DNA from: an uncultured Clostridia bacterium
GTDB taxonomy: Bacteria > Bacillota > Clostridia > Christensenellales > UBA1242
NCBI GenBank assembly: GCA_944381225.1
Contig: CALWKJ010000015.1
Coordinates: 1-18,296, forward strand
Direction: 5' to 3'
DNA length: 18,296 nucleotides
A program made the position numbers and the translations under genes. Shown here piece by piece: positions 6,019 to 14,538 of the stretch. Position 1 is the first letter of the stretch; the number at the start of each line of letters is the position of its first letter. The notes under the pieces are model-generated. The model was not told the origin of the DNA. It searched no databases and saw nothing but the letters and a program-made list of their open reading frames with translations.

Positions 6019-7350
6019 ATGGCTAAAAGATTTTCAATAACAAACTTTATTTTTGTTTCAATATTAGTTGCATTTGGTATTTTTTTGTCTGTGTTTTCTT
6101 TTAAAATACCATTTTATGTAAACGATTTTGCAAGTTTTGCTGGAGCAATCCCTCTTGGTTATGATATTGGACAAGGTCAGTCTGCTGTTTTTAAATTAAA
6201 ACCGGCATCACAAGATGTGTCTAGTTTGTCACAAGCCCAAATTGATGACACTTTGGATTTTGTGGAAAAGGTTGTTGCTGACTATAACGGAACTTTATAC
6301 CAGATTGGACTTCAAAATGATGACATGATTAGAGTAGATATTCCAAAGTCTGATACGAGTGAAGATTTTATGTTGGCTTTGTCTAAAAGAGTAGAAATTG
6401 TTGTTAGAAGTGAAGACTCTTCAGAATCAACAAATGGTGCAGTTGAAATTTCTGCTGACAGAATAAAAAAGTGCTATGCTTCTTATCAAACAACAGGAAT
6501 GTCTTCTACATCGTACAGTTTAGGAGTTATTATTGAGTTTGACAATTTGGGAAAAAATCAATTAGAAGAATTGACAAAGTCAGTAAAATCTGATGGAAAT
6601 ACTTTATACTTTTACAACACCGATGGTGAAAAAATTGGAAGTTATGGAGATATAACAAGGACGATTTCTTCTGGAGTTATATTTATGCCAGTTTCATCAT
6701 TAACCACTGAAAATGATGCAAACATGTATGCAATTAATGTAATGATGGGTGCAAGTGATGCTAAATTAAACATAACAGAAAATAGTGTTACATCCTCATT
6801 TATTGGCTATAATAGTTTAACATATGTAATTGTAACTCTGTTAGTTTCTTTTGTGATTATATCGTTATTTATGATAATAAGATATAGAGATTTGGGGCTG
6901 TTATCAGTTTTTACGTCATTAATTAATATTGTTTTGTATTTGTTCTTTTTGCAAGCTTTGCCAATAGTAACTTTGACACTTTCTGGAATAATCGGATGCG
7001 TATTTGGTTTTGTCGCAACAATACTTTGTCATATAATTATTTTTGAAAATATTAAAAAGGAATATAAGTTGGGAAGAAAAATTCCTTTGGCGTTTAAACT
7101 TGGCTTTAAAAATTCATTGTTAAAAGTAGTGGATATATCTGCTGTTTTAACTATTATGGCTTTAGTATTATATTTTATTGGATATCAAATTATTAAGTCA
7201 TTTGCTATTGGTTTGTTTTTGGGTGGAATATTGTCAATATTTTCATCACTTGTTGTTACGAAATCTTTCACCAAGTGGTACTTGCCACTTAACAGCACAA
7301 ACGCTAAGCATTTAAATTTAAAAAGGGAGAAAGCAAATGAAAAGGACTAA
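6019..7350 (+). CDS. secD: Protein translocase subunit SecD, divergent (conserved transmembrane Asp missing)
   Basis: SecD with SecF normally uses the proton gradient to pull exported proteins from the SecYEG channel. The 443-residue product has an N-terminal membrane helix (about 7-30), a large external domain (about 35-260), and a C-terminal cluster of five or six helices (about 265-420) in which TLSGIIGCVFG, IIIFENIKKEYKLGRKIP and KSFAIGLFLGGILS match the family. Where typical SecD has V-D-A-N before the I-F-E-R motif, this protein has I335-L336-C337-H338, so the conserved Asp is Leu. The early GLDL-GG motif is also weak (GYDIGQGQ). The ATG is set by GGAG at 6009-6012. The last 14 bases overlap secF. 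The identity is clear, but proton coupling is doubtful. Confidence 0.9.
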   Translation: MAKRFSITNFIFVSILVAFGIFLSVFSFKIPFYVNDFASFAGAIPLGYDIGQGQSAVFKLKPASQDVSSLSQAQIDDTLDFVEKVVADYNGTLYQIGLQNDDMIRVDIPKSDTSEDFMLALSKRVEIVVRSEDSSESTNGAVEISADRIKKCYASYQTTGMSSTSYSLGVIIEFDNLGKNQLEELTKSVKSDGNTLYFYNTDGEKIGSYGDITRTISSGVIFMPVSSLTTENDANMYAINVMMGASDAKLNITENSVTSSFIGYNSLTYVIVTLLVSFVIISLFMIIRYRDLGLLSVFTSLINIVLYLFFLQALPIVTLTLSGIIGCVFGFVATILCHIIIFENIKKEYKLGRKIPLAFKLGFKNSLLKVVDISAVLTIMALVLYFIGYQIIKSFAIGLFLGGILSIFSSLVVTKSFTKWYLPLNSTNAKHLNLKREKANEKD

Positions 7351-8407
7351 TTTGTATTCTAAGCTAAAGCAAAAAATAAAAAATTCAAAATATGATTTTT
7401 GTGGTAACTTTTTGTACCATATTATTGTTCCTTTGTTTATCGTTGTTTTGGGCTGCATTTTGGCGTTTACTATTAACCTTAATTTAGGGCTAGATTTTAA
7501 AGGTGGAACTTTGGCAACAGTTGTAGTTGAAAATGATATATTTGTTGATGAAAATTATTACCAAGTTAAAAATAAATTAGATGATATATTAAATGAAAAT
7601 AATATTAAAGGGCTAATTTACCAAAAAGTTGAAACATCATATTATGGCAGTGCTATTACTGTTAAGTTTAATAGAATTACCAACGAACAGTCTAAAAATT
7701 TAAGAAGCGACTTAATAAATGGCTTTTATCCTGATGAAACAGATGAAAATGAATTGGAAATTTTTGTAAAAGTTGATAATTTTAGTAAAAATGTTTCTGA
7801 CGGAGTTTTGCTCTCTACGGCACTCGCTATTCTTGTTATGATAGTTGTGGCAACTGTTTACATTTGTGCAAGGTTTGGCATAAGTGCAGGTTTTGTGTCC
7901 GGAATAGTTTCTTTGTTTAATTTAATAACTTTACTTGGATTATTGTCAATAACAAGAGTTGAAATAAATATCTCAACACTTTCTGCTTTTGTATTTACTG
8001 CTGTTTATTCAATTTTAAGCTCTATGATGTTAGTTAGCAAAGTTAATGAAAACATAAATAAAGAAGTTTTCGCAAAAAATTCCAATTCTCAAATAATGAA
8101 TTACACAATTAAAGATGTTTTTGTTTCAAATACACTTACAGCAATATTTATGTTTTTAATAGCATTTTTGTTGGGAGTTGTACCTACTTTTGTTGTAAGA
8201 TCTGCTTCATTACCCGTTATGTTTGGAGTGTTAATTTCGTATTATTCTTCAATGTTTATTGCCGGGGGACTTTGGAGTAACACTTATATAAAAAGAAAAG
8301 TTAAACAAAAACAAGAAATTGAAGATAAAAAAATGGGGAAAGAAGTGTCGCAAGAGGACCTAGAAAAAACTCCAGAAGTTATTGTTGAAACAGAAGCTAA
8401 AGAATAG
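7337..8407 (+). CDS. secF: Protein translocase subunit SecF, divergent (conserved ND and Arg missing)
   Basis: The 356-residue partner of SecD. It has an N-terminal membrane helix, the well-kept LGLDFKGGTLATVVV motif, an external domain and five further helices (about 155-330). In the transmembrane core, the family motif GYS-ND-TVV-FDRIREN aligns with residues 224-239 (YSILSSMMLVSKVNEN): the ND pair is L227-S228 and the later Asp is S234. The conserved S-R-T is S264-N265-T266, so the Arg is also lost. The C-terminal tail after the last helix (about 330-356, rich in K and E) is longer than usual. It starts 14 bases before the secD stop, with AGGGAG upstream, so the two proteins should be made together. 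A terminator follows. Confidence 0.88.
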   Translation: MKRTNLYSKLKQKIKNSKYDFCGNFLYHIIVPLFIVVLGCILAFTINLNLGLDFKGGTLATVVVENDIFVDENYYQVKNKLDDILNENNIKGLIYQKVETSYYGSAITVKFNRITNEQSKNLRSDLINGFYPDETDENELEIFVKVDNFSKNVSDGVLLSTALAILVMIVVATVYICARFGISAGFVSGIVSLFNLITLLGLLSITRVEINISTLSAFVFTAVYSILSSMMLVSKVNENINKEVFAKNSNSQIMNYTIKDVFVSNTLTAIFMFLIAFLLGVVPTFVVRSASLPVMFGVLISYYSSMFIAGGLWSNTYIKRKVKQKQEIEDKKMGKEVSQEDLEKTPEVIVETEAKE

Positions 8408-8432
8408 AGATATTATGTATACTATTTTAAAT

Positions 8433-8460
8433 AAAAAACACTTTAAAAGTGTTTTTTTAT
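8433..8460 (+). terminator. Rho-independent terminator after secF
   Basis: AAAAAACACTT (8433-8443) pairs with AAGTGTTTTTT (8447-8457) over 11 bp around a three-base loop, and the right arm is itself a run of T. It lies 25 bases after the secF stop. Confidence 0.85.
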
Positions 8461-8461
8461 T

Positions 8462-8489
8462 TTGTCAAAAAACATTTATGGAGTATACT
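8462..8489 (+). promoter_or_regulatory. Promoter of the recJ-rel-hemZ unit
   Basis: TTGTCA (8462-8467), a 16-base spacer and TATACT (8484-8489), directly behind the secF terminator. A leader of about 30 bases leads to AAGGAAG (8519-8525) before the recJ ATG. Confidence 0.6.
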
Positions 8490-8528
8490 ATATTCATAAT
8501 AAATTTGTTTAAATAAACAAGGAAGTGT

Positions 8529-10931
8529 ATGAAATTAATAAAATTTTTTAATGATGGTGCGTTGGACACCGTTGTTTCTCAATTTGCAACTGAATTTAAC
8601 ATAGATAAAAAAGTTATGGAAATAATCTATTCAAAAGGATACAGAACAAAGGAAGAGATAACTAATTTTTTGTCGCCTGAAACTCAATCGTTTGTAAATC
8701 CTTTTAAATTAAAAGGCATGAAAGAGCTTTGTGATAAAATACACGACGCTGTTAAAACAAAAAAAGATGTACTTATATTTGGTGACTATGATGTTGATGG
8801 AATAAGTGCTACTGCAATTATGATAATATTACTTAAAAAGCTGGGATTGGATGCGAGGTATTATTTGCCTAATAGATTTGTTGACGGCTATGGACTTACT
8901 GTTGATGTTATAGATAAGATATGCAAAACAAAAAAACCCGATTTAATAATAACAGTAGATTGTGGAATAACTTGTTATCAAGAAGTTGAACACTGCAAAG
9001 AATTGGGAATAGATATAGTTATAACAGACCATCATGAACTGGTTGAAAAATTGCCAGAAACAATTATCATTAATCCAAAATATGAAAATCAAGAATATAA
9101 CTTTAAAGGATTGTGTGGAACTGGTGTTGCTTTTAAAATTGCACAAGCATTGTTAGGTGAAAACGAGTGTGAAGATATTTTGCCAATTGCAACTATAGCA
9201 ACGATAGCAGATATAGTTCCATTAAAATTCGAAAATAGAACAATAGTTGCAAAAGGCTTAAAACTTTTAAACAAGTTGCCCTATGGACTAAAGTGTTTAT
9301 TTAAACAAAACAAATTAAATTTGGATAAAATTGAGGCAAATGACATAGCTTTCAAAATTGCACCAAAATTAAACGCTTCTGGGAGAATGGGGGATGCAAA
9401 TGATTCCCTGATGTTGATATTGGAAAATAATCCAGCAAAAGTTAAACAACTTTTAGAAAAAATTAATACACATAATACAAGACGACAGGAATTGTGCAAC
9501 AATGTGTTTGAAGATTGCATGGAACAATTAAAAAATGAAAATATTTCCAATTTGCCTGCAATAATTTTAAAATCAAATAACTGGGACAGTGGAATATTGG
9601 GAATTGTATGTTCTAGAATTTTGGAAATTTATAATAGGCCAGTTATTTTATTTTCAGAAAATAATGGAGAATTAAAAGGTTCAGCAAGAAGTATTGAAGA
9701 TGTTAATATTCATCAAGTTCTTAATTCAGTTAAAGATATATTAGAGGTTTTTGGGGGACATAAAGTTGCTGCTGGTTTAACATTAAAAAGTGTGCATTAT
9801 CAGGAATTTAAAAATAGAGTATGCTCATTTATGATACAAAATATAAACAACACTGCTTTTATTCCAATTGATTACTACGACGTTGAATTGAACTTAAATG
9901 ACATAAATGAAAAATTTTATAACGATTTAAAATTATTAGAGCCTTGTGGTTGTGAAAACTCAAAGCCAAGATTTATGATTAAATCATCAAAAATTAAAAT
10001 TACTCCTTTAAAAATCAATTCTCCACACGCATATGTAGGCATAGATAAAAAATTGAATTTAATTTATTTTAATTATTTAAAGGAATATGCAAAACTTAAT
10101 TTCGGTAAGGAATACAAATTTGTATTTGAATTTCAAAGTTTAAATAAAAATGTATTTAAAGGAATAATTAAAACAATTGATATTAGCGAGAATATTAAAG
10201 ATAGCGCAAGCAAGTATTTTAACGCATTTAAATTTTTGCAATTAAAATATTTAAATTACGCAAATTCAAATATTGAGATAAAAAATTGTATGACATACGA
10301 AAGTACTGACCTTATTAATTTTCTTGTTGATTGTTCAAGCAATGCTTTTGGAACATGTTTTGTTTCATACAATGTGCAAGTTTATAATGATTTTATTCGC
10401 ACTTATGATTTAAAAAATATATATGAAATTAATTTTTTAAAAACCAATGTAACTGGTTTTAATTCTATATTTTTATGTCCTCAAGACATATCGTTTGTTA
10501 AAAGTTTTAAAAATATAATTTTTCTAGATTCAGTATTGGATAAAACATTTATTTATGCAATTAACCAAATATCAAATGCAAATGTTTATATCCCAAAAAC
10601 AAATTATAAAAACGATGAAATATTTTCTAATTTAAATTTAACAAGAATTGCCATAAAAAATTTTTATGTTAATTTAACAAAGTTAGAAAATAATTTATTT
10701 TTAAATGTAATAAGTATATATTCAAAAATGGTAAAAGAATTAAAATATAAAATTAATTTTAATAATTTTTTAATATATTATTATATATTAACAGAATTAA
10801 AAATTGTTATTCCTTATGAAAATAATGGACTATATTGTTTTAAAATAAATAAAAATATAAAAACTGAATTAAATAAATCTAAAATATATAATGTTACTAA
10901 TTTAATTAGGAGAATTTATGGAAGAAATTAA
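8529..10931 (+). CDS. recJ: Single-stranded-DNA-specific exonuclease RecJ
   Basis: RecJ degrades single-stranded DNA 5'-3' in recombination and repair. The 800-residue product carries the DHH phosphoesterase motifs: FGDYDVDG (D86, D88, D90), TVDCGIT, ITDHHE (D167-H168-H169), IADIVPL and KLNASGRMGDA. It then has the DHHA1 part with NNWDSGILGIVCSRI, GSARSIE and FGGHKVAAGL (to about residue 430), and an OB-like segment. The last 300 or so residues are poorly conserved, rich in N, K, I, Y and F, and probably correspond to the C-terminal domain of Bacillota RecJ (B. subtilis RecJ is of similar length). G+C falls to 11% in the last 240 bases before the rel start. The start has a good AAGGAAG site; the end overlaps rel by 14 bases. 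Confidence 0.94.
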   Translation: MKLIKFFNDGALDTVVSQFATEFNIDKKVMEIIYSKGYRTKEEITNFLSPETQSFVNPFKLKGMKELCDKIHDAVKTKKDVLIFGDYDVDGISATAIMIILLKKLGLDARYYLPNRFVDGYGLTVDVIDKICKTKKPDLIITVDCGITCYQEVEHCKELGIDIVITDHHELVEKLPETIIINPKYENQEYNFKGLCGTGVAFKIAQALLGENECEDILPIATIATIADIVPLKFENRTIVAKGLKLLNKLPYGLKCLFKQNKLNLDKIEANDIAFKIAPKLNASGRMGDANDSLMLILENNPAKVKQLLEKINTHNTRRQELCNNVFEDCMEQLKNENISNLPAIILKSNNWDSGILGIVCSRILEIYNRPVILFSENNGELKGSARSIEDVNIHQVLNSVKDILEVFGGHKVAAGLTLKSVHYQEFKNRVCSFMIQNINNTAFIPIDYYDVELNLNDINEKFYNDLKLLEPCGCENSKPRFMIKSSKIKITPLKINSPHAYVGIDKKLNLIYFNYLKEYAKLNFGKEYKFVFEFQSLNKNVFKGIIKTIDISENIKDSASKYFNAFKFLQLKYLNYANSNIEIKNCMTYESTDLINFLVDCSSNAFGTCFVSYNVQVYNDFIRTYDLKNIYEINFLKTNVTGFNSIFLCPQDISFVKSFKNIIFLDSVLDKTFIYAINQISNANVYIPKTNYKNDEIFSNLNLTRIAIKNFYVNLTKLENNLFLNVISIYSKMVKELKYKINFNNFLIYYYILTELKIVIPYENNGLYCFKINKNIKTELNKSKIYNVTNLIRRIYGRN

Positions 10932-13017
10932 ATTATTAATTAATAAAAATTTTAATTTAGAAAAACAGGATAGTATTTTACTTGATGAAATTTTAAAAAA
11001 TTTTGATAACGTAAAGAAAGAAAAAATTTGTGATATATTAAAAAATTTAATTAAATTTAGATTAGATTTAGATTCTATTTTAGCGTATTTGACATATGAA
11101 TTAAATTACGAATTGCCAAATGACGTTGATGGAGACATCTTAAAAATTTACGATGGGTTAATGTCAAATTTTACAATTACGGAAGGAATGAATAAACAAG
11201 AACAAGCAGATATTTTAAGAAAAATGTTTATAGCTATGAGTTCTGATGTTAGAGTAATTGTAATTAAACTTTACATCATGCTTTTTGAAATTTCTAATTA
11301 TATTTTGCCACTTACAAAAGAACAGCATCAAAATCTTATAAATGTACGAGAAATATACGCACCTTTAGCAGAAAGATTGGGGCTAAATTCATTAAAGTCA
11401 AATTTGGAAGACTGTTGTTTAAAATTACTCAATCCAAAAACATATGATAATCTTGCAAAAAGTGTTATGCTTCAAAAAGACGATAATGAAAAACAAATTA
11501 AAATTACAACAGGCAAATTGCAGGAAATTTTAAATGAACTAAACTTAAAAAATGCAATTATAATGTCTAGACAAAAACATTTTTCAAGTATATACAAAAA
11601 AATTAAATCAAAAGGGCTTTCACTTGCAAATATTTATGATTTAATTGCAGTTAGGGTTGTTGTTGATACCGTTGAACAATGTTACGCAGTATTGGGAAAA
11701 ATTCATGGAATATATAAACCAATGGAAGGTAGATTTAAAGATTATATCGCATCGCCAAAACCAAATGGATATCAATCATTGCATACTACGATAATTGCTG
11801 AAAACAACCGACCACTTGAAATTCAAATCAGAACATTTGAGATGCACAAACTATCAGAATTTGGGGTTTTTGCACATTGGCTTTACAAAGAAAAGAAAAA
11901 CAAATTGAGTGAACTTGACAAAAAAATATCTTGGCTTAGAGAAATGATGGAAACATCAAAAGATTTAAGTGGCGAAGAATTTATTGAAACGCTTAAAACT
12001 AACTTATGCGAAGGACAAATTTATGTTCAAACGCCAAAGGGTAAAGTACTTGAATTTGTTGAAGGAGCTACAGTTTTAGATTTCGCATATAGCATTCACA
12101 CAGAAATAGGGAATTCATGCGTTGGAGCAAAAATTAATGGGAATATAAAGCCATTATCAACAAAAATGAAAAATGGAGATGTTGTAGAAATTATAACTTC
12201 TCAAAATTCAAAAGGGCCTTCAAAAGATTGGTTAAAAATTGTAAAAACTTCATCAGCAAAGTCTAAAATTAATTCTTATTTTAAACATGAATTAAAAGAA
12301 GAAAATATAAAACTTGGAATAAACATGCTGGAACAGGCGATTAAAGCGAAGAATTTGTCTCCTAGTAAAATACTGATAGATAAATATTTAAACCTTGACC
12401 AATTTAAGTATGTTTTTAATACAAAAGAAGAATTGTTTGCATCCATAGGTTATGGCAGTGTTCCTGTTAACAACATAGCAAACAAATTATGCCAACTTTA
12501 TGCACAAGACCACAAAGATGAAGTTTCATTATTTTCCCAAAATCACAATTCTTCTTTAACAATTAAAAAAAACAAAGATGGAGTACTTGTTGACGGAGAT
12601 AACGGAATGTTGATTAGATATGCTGGCTGTTGCACGCCAGTTTTTGGCGAAGAAATTAAAGGATATATTTCAAGGGGAAGAGGAGTTACAATTCACAGAT
12701 ATGATTGTCCAAATCTTAAATATCTTGAAAAAGAAAGATTGGTTGACGCAGTTTGGGATAGCAATCTTGAAACAAAAACAACAAGCGTTTTATTTAAAGT
12801 AATTTCAGCAAAATCTGATAACTTTTTAATGAAATTAACACAAGATTTATTAAATGCAAATTATAGAATTTTGGGAATTGACAGCAAAGAAAATCAATCA
12901 GACAAAGTGGTAACAACAGTTAAATTGGAAGTTAAAAAACAAGATGATATAGCAAAAATAATAAACATAATTAAATATATAAAATGTGTAGAAGATGTTT
13001 ATAGGGTTGGGAAATAA
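10918..13017 (+). CDS. Rel/SpoT-family (p)ppGpp synthetase with a degenerate hydrolase domain
   Basis: Long RelA/SpoT homologue, 699 residues. The synthetase domain (about 180-330) is intact: RQKHFSSIYKKIKSKG, YDLIAVRVVVDTV, GRFKDYIASPKPNGYQSLHT (RFKD at 272-275) and LEIQIRTFEMH. Then come a TGS domain (IYVQTPKGKVLEFVEGATVL, with AYSIHTEIG), a helical part, the CC...C zinc-finger-like segment (YAGCCTPVFGEEIKGYISRG with HRYDCPN) and a C-terminal ACT domain (about 630-699). The N-terminal HD hydrolase is still recognisable by helices (AMSSDVRVIVIKL, EIYAPLAERLG), but HD-ED is replaced by T59-Y60 and N63-Y64, the metal-site Asp is I120, and the early HP motif is absent. It should make (p)ppGpp but not degrade it. 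The start has AGGAG (10908-10912); the stop touches hemZ. Confidence 0.92.
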   Translation: MEEIKLLINKNFNLEKQDSILLDEILKNFDNVKKEKICDILKNLIKFRLDLDSILAYLTYELNYELPNDVDGDILKIYDGLMSNFTITEGMNKQEQADILRKMFIAMSSDVRVIVIKLYIMLFEISNYILPLTKEQHQNLINVREIYAPLAERLGLNSLKSNLEDCCLKLLNPKTYDNLAKSVMLQKDDNEKQIKITTGKLQEILNELNLKNAIIMSRQKHFSSIYKKIKSKGLSLANIYDLIAVRVVVDTVEQCYAVLGKIHGIYKPMEGRFKDYIASPKPNGYQSLHTTIIAENNRPLEIQIRTFEMHKLSEFGVFAHWLYKEKKNKLSELDKKISWLREMMETSKDLSGEEFIETLKTNLCEGQIYVQTPKGKVLEFVEGATVLDFAYSIHTEIGNSCVGAKINGNIKPLSTKMKNGDVVEIITSQNSKGPSKDWLKIVKTSSAKSKINSYFKHELKEENIKLGINMLEQAIKAKNLSPSKILIDKYLNLDQFKYVFNTKEELFASIGYGSVPVNNIANKLCQLYAQDHKDEVSLFSQNHNSSLTIKKNKDGVLVDGDNGMLIRYAGCCTPVFGEEIKGYISRGRGVTIHRYDCPNLKYLEKERLVDAVWDSNLETKTTSVLFKVISAKSDNFLMKLTQDLLNANYRILGIDSKENQSDKVVTTVKLEVKKQDDIAKIINIIKYIKCVEDVYRVGK

Positions 13018-14423
13018 TGAAAATAGTATCAAATTATAATAATATTGAAAATGATTTATATGATGTTATGCATATGTTTTATCCAGACTTGAAAATTGAT
13101 GAAAATGTGCCAATTTTAAATCACACTTATACAAGAGATAAAGACATTGTTACAAACAAATATGAAATTGTTGATAAATTTGAAAATTTTAACTTTGAAG
13201 AGAGCAAACAAATTTGCTGTGCACAAGATATTTTAGATGAGAAAAGACAAATAAAAAGAAGTATTAAATTATCCTTATATAAAATGCTATCAAATCATTT
13301 TTCAAAAAATATGCCATGGGGTTCGTTAACTGGAATAAGACCAACTAAAATAGGTTATGATTTATTAAAACAAGGAATAGAACCTCATATGTTAAAAGAA
13401 GCTTTAATGGAAAATTTTTTGGTTAGGGAAGACAAATCTAAATTAGTTAGCACTGTTATTCAAAATCAAAAATGCATAATAAGAAATGACAAATTAGTTG
13501 ATTTGTACATTAATATTCCATTTTGCCCAACAAGATGTAATTATTGCTCTTTTATATCTTGTGAATATGATAAAGTTAAAACGATAATGCCTGAATATTT
13601 AAGCGCTTTAATTAAGGAAATAAATGCTACAAAAAAAATAATATTTGATAATTCTTATGTGTTGAGAACCATATATATTGGAGGTGGTACTCCTACTGTT
13701 TTAAGCAGTGAAGAATTAGATATGCTTTTAAGCAATTTAAATTATCCAGTAAGTGAATTTACAGTGGAATGTGGAAGACCAGATACGATTACAAAAGAAA
13801 AACTTGATGTTTTAAAAAAACACAATGTTACTAGAATAAGCATAAATCCACAAACTTTTAACGATTCAACATTAAAGCGAATTGGTAGAAAACATACAGT
13901 AAAAGATGTGTTGATAGCATATAAAACAGCTTTGCCCTATGAATTTGTTATAAATATGGATTTGATAGCGGGATTGCCAAATGAAACATTAAAAGGATTT
14001 AAAAAAAGCATAGATACAGCGATTGAGCTTGCGCCAGATAATATAACTGTTCACACTTTATCAAGGAAAAATGGCTCACTATATGCAAATGACAATACAG
14101 TTAATAACACAACTGAAAAAATGATTGCATACGCTAGTGAAACTTTACACAAAAATGGATACAAACCTTACTATTTATATCGCCAAAAGAATCAAATGCA
14201 AGGTCAAGAAAATGTTGGATACTATAGAGAAAAAGTATGTTTTTTTAATGTCGACAGCATGGAAGAGTGTATTTCAATATTGGCTTGTGGGGCAAATGCA
14301 ATATCAAAACGCGTTTATAATTTGGACAACAAAATTGAAAGAATTGCAAATGTAAAAGATGTTAAAGAATATATTAAAAGAATTGATGAATTAATTGAAA
14401 AAAAGAAAAATCTTTTTTCTTAA
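13017..14423 (+). CDS. hemZ: HemZ-like radical SAM protein (oxygen-independent coproporphyrinogen III oxidase family)
   Basis: The 468-residue product belongs to the HemN/HemW/HemZ radical SAM family. An N-terminal domain with MPWGSLTGIRPTKIGYDLL (around 99-117) is characteristic of HemZ. The radical SAM core follows, with FCPTRCNYCSF (C170, C174, C177, binding the 4Fe-4S cluster), IGGGTPTVL (G222-P226), VECGRPDTIT and RISINPQTFN. The C-terminal part, YYLYRQKNQMQGQENVGYY with ACGANAISKRV, is also HemZ-like. The exact substrate is uncertain: HemZ proteins are annotated as coproporphyrinogen dehydrogenases but occur in bacteria without a full haem pathway. No other haem gene is in the window. 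ATG 13017 overlaps the rel TAA by one base, and location after rel matches many Clostridia, except that dtd and a metallo-beta-lactamase gene often found between them are missing. Confidence 0.9.
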   Translation: MKIVSNYNNIENDLYDVMHMFYPDLKIDENVPILNHTYTRDKDIVTNKYEIVDKFENFNFEESKQICCAQDILDEKRQIKRSIKLSLYKMLSNHFSKNMPWGSLTGIRPTKIGYDLLKQGIEPHMLKEALMENFLVREDKSKLVSTVIQNQKCIIRNDKLVDLYINIPFCPTRCNYCSFISCEYDKVKTIMPEYLSALIKEINATKKIIFDNSYVLRTIYIGGGTPTVLSSEELDMLLSNLNYPVSEFTVECGRPDTITKEKLDVLKKHNVTRISINPQTFNDSTLKRIGRKHTVKDVLIAYKTALPYEFVINMDLIAGLPNETLKGFKKSIDTAIELAPDNITVHTLSRKNGSLYANDNTVNNTTEKMIAYASETLHKNGYKPYYLYRQKNQMQGQENVGYYREKVCFFNVDSMEECISILACGANAISKRVYNLDNKIERIANVKDVKEYIKRIDELIEKKKNLFS

Positions 14424-14428
14424 AAACA

Positions 14429-14457
14429 TAGACATATGTTAAATACTGTGATATACT
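14429..14457 (+). promoter_or_regulatory. Extended -10 promoter of rpsO
   Basis: TAGACA (14429-14434), a 17-base spacer ending in TGA, and TATACT (14452-14457). A small inverted repeat, AACATA (14425-14430) / TATGTT (14435-14440), covers the -35. Transcription would start near 14463-14465, at the left edge of the structured leader. Confidence 0.65.
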
Positions 14458-14462
14458 TACTT

Positions 14463-14534
14463 AGTCCGTTGGCACAGGTAATCGATTCTCCTCTGACGAT
14501 AACCTTTGTTTACGGCTTAAGTATAGTAGGAGGA
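14463..14534 (+). promoter_or_regulatory. Structured rpsO leader, candidate S15 autoregulatory RNA with loop-to-Shine-Dalgarno pairing
   Basis: Three pairings can be read. An outer stem joins AG-CCGT (14463-14469, with T14465 bulged) to ACGGCT (14512-14517). An inner stem joins AGGT-A-ATCG (14476-14484) to CGAT-A-ACCT (14497-14505), with one A/A mismatch. The 12-base inner loop (14485-14496) contains TTCTCCT (14486-14492), which can pair with the ribosome binding site AGGAGGA (14528-14534) over seven positions, one of them G-U. A hairpin loop pairing with the rpsO ribosome binding site resembles the pseudoknot through which E. coli S15 blocks its own translation. Known S15 leaders differ widely in sequence, so the function is inferred from structure and position. 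Confidence 0.55.
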
Positions 14535-14538
14535 AAAA

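Noticed and set aside
6019..8407. SecD and SecF as RND-type efflux transporters and not Sec subunits
   Set aside because: Split small subunits, the SecF FKGGT motif, the IFENIKKE helix end and location after yajC all fit Sec; only the charged core residues differ.
12620..12802. Second + strand open frame of 60 codons inside rel
   Set aside because: It lies in another frame within the conserved zinc-finger and ACT region of rel and has no own start signals.
14399..14418. AAAAAAGA/TCTTTTTT hairpin at the end of hemZ as a terminator
   Set aside because: It lies within the coding sequence, has a single G-C pair and arises from poly-A lysine codons; no proper U tail follows.
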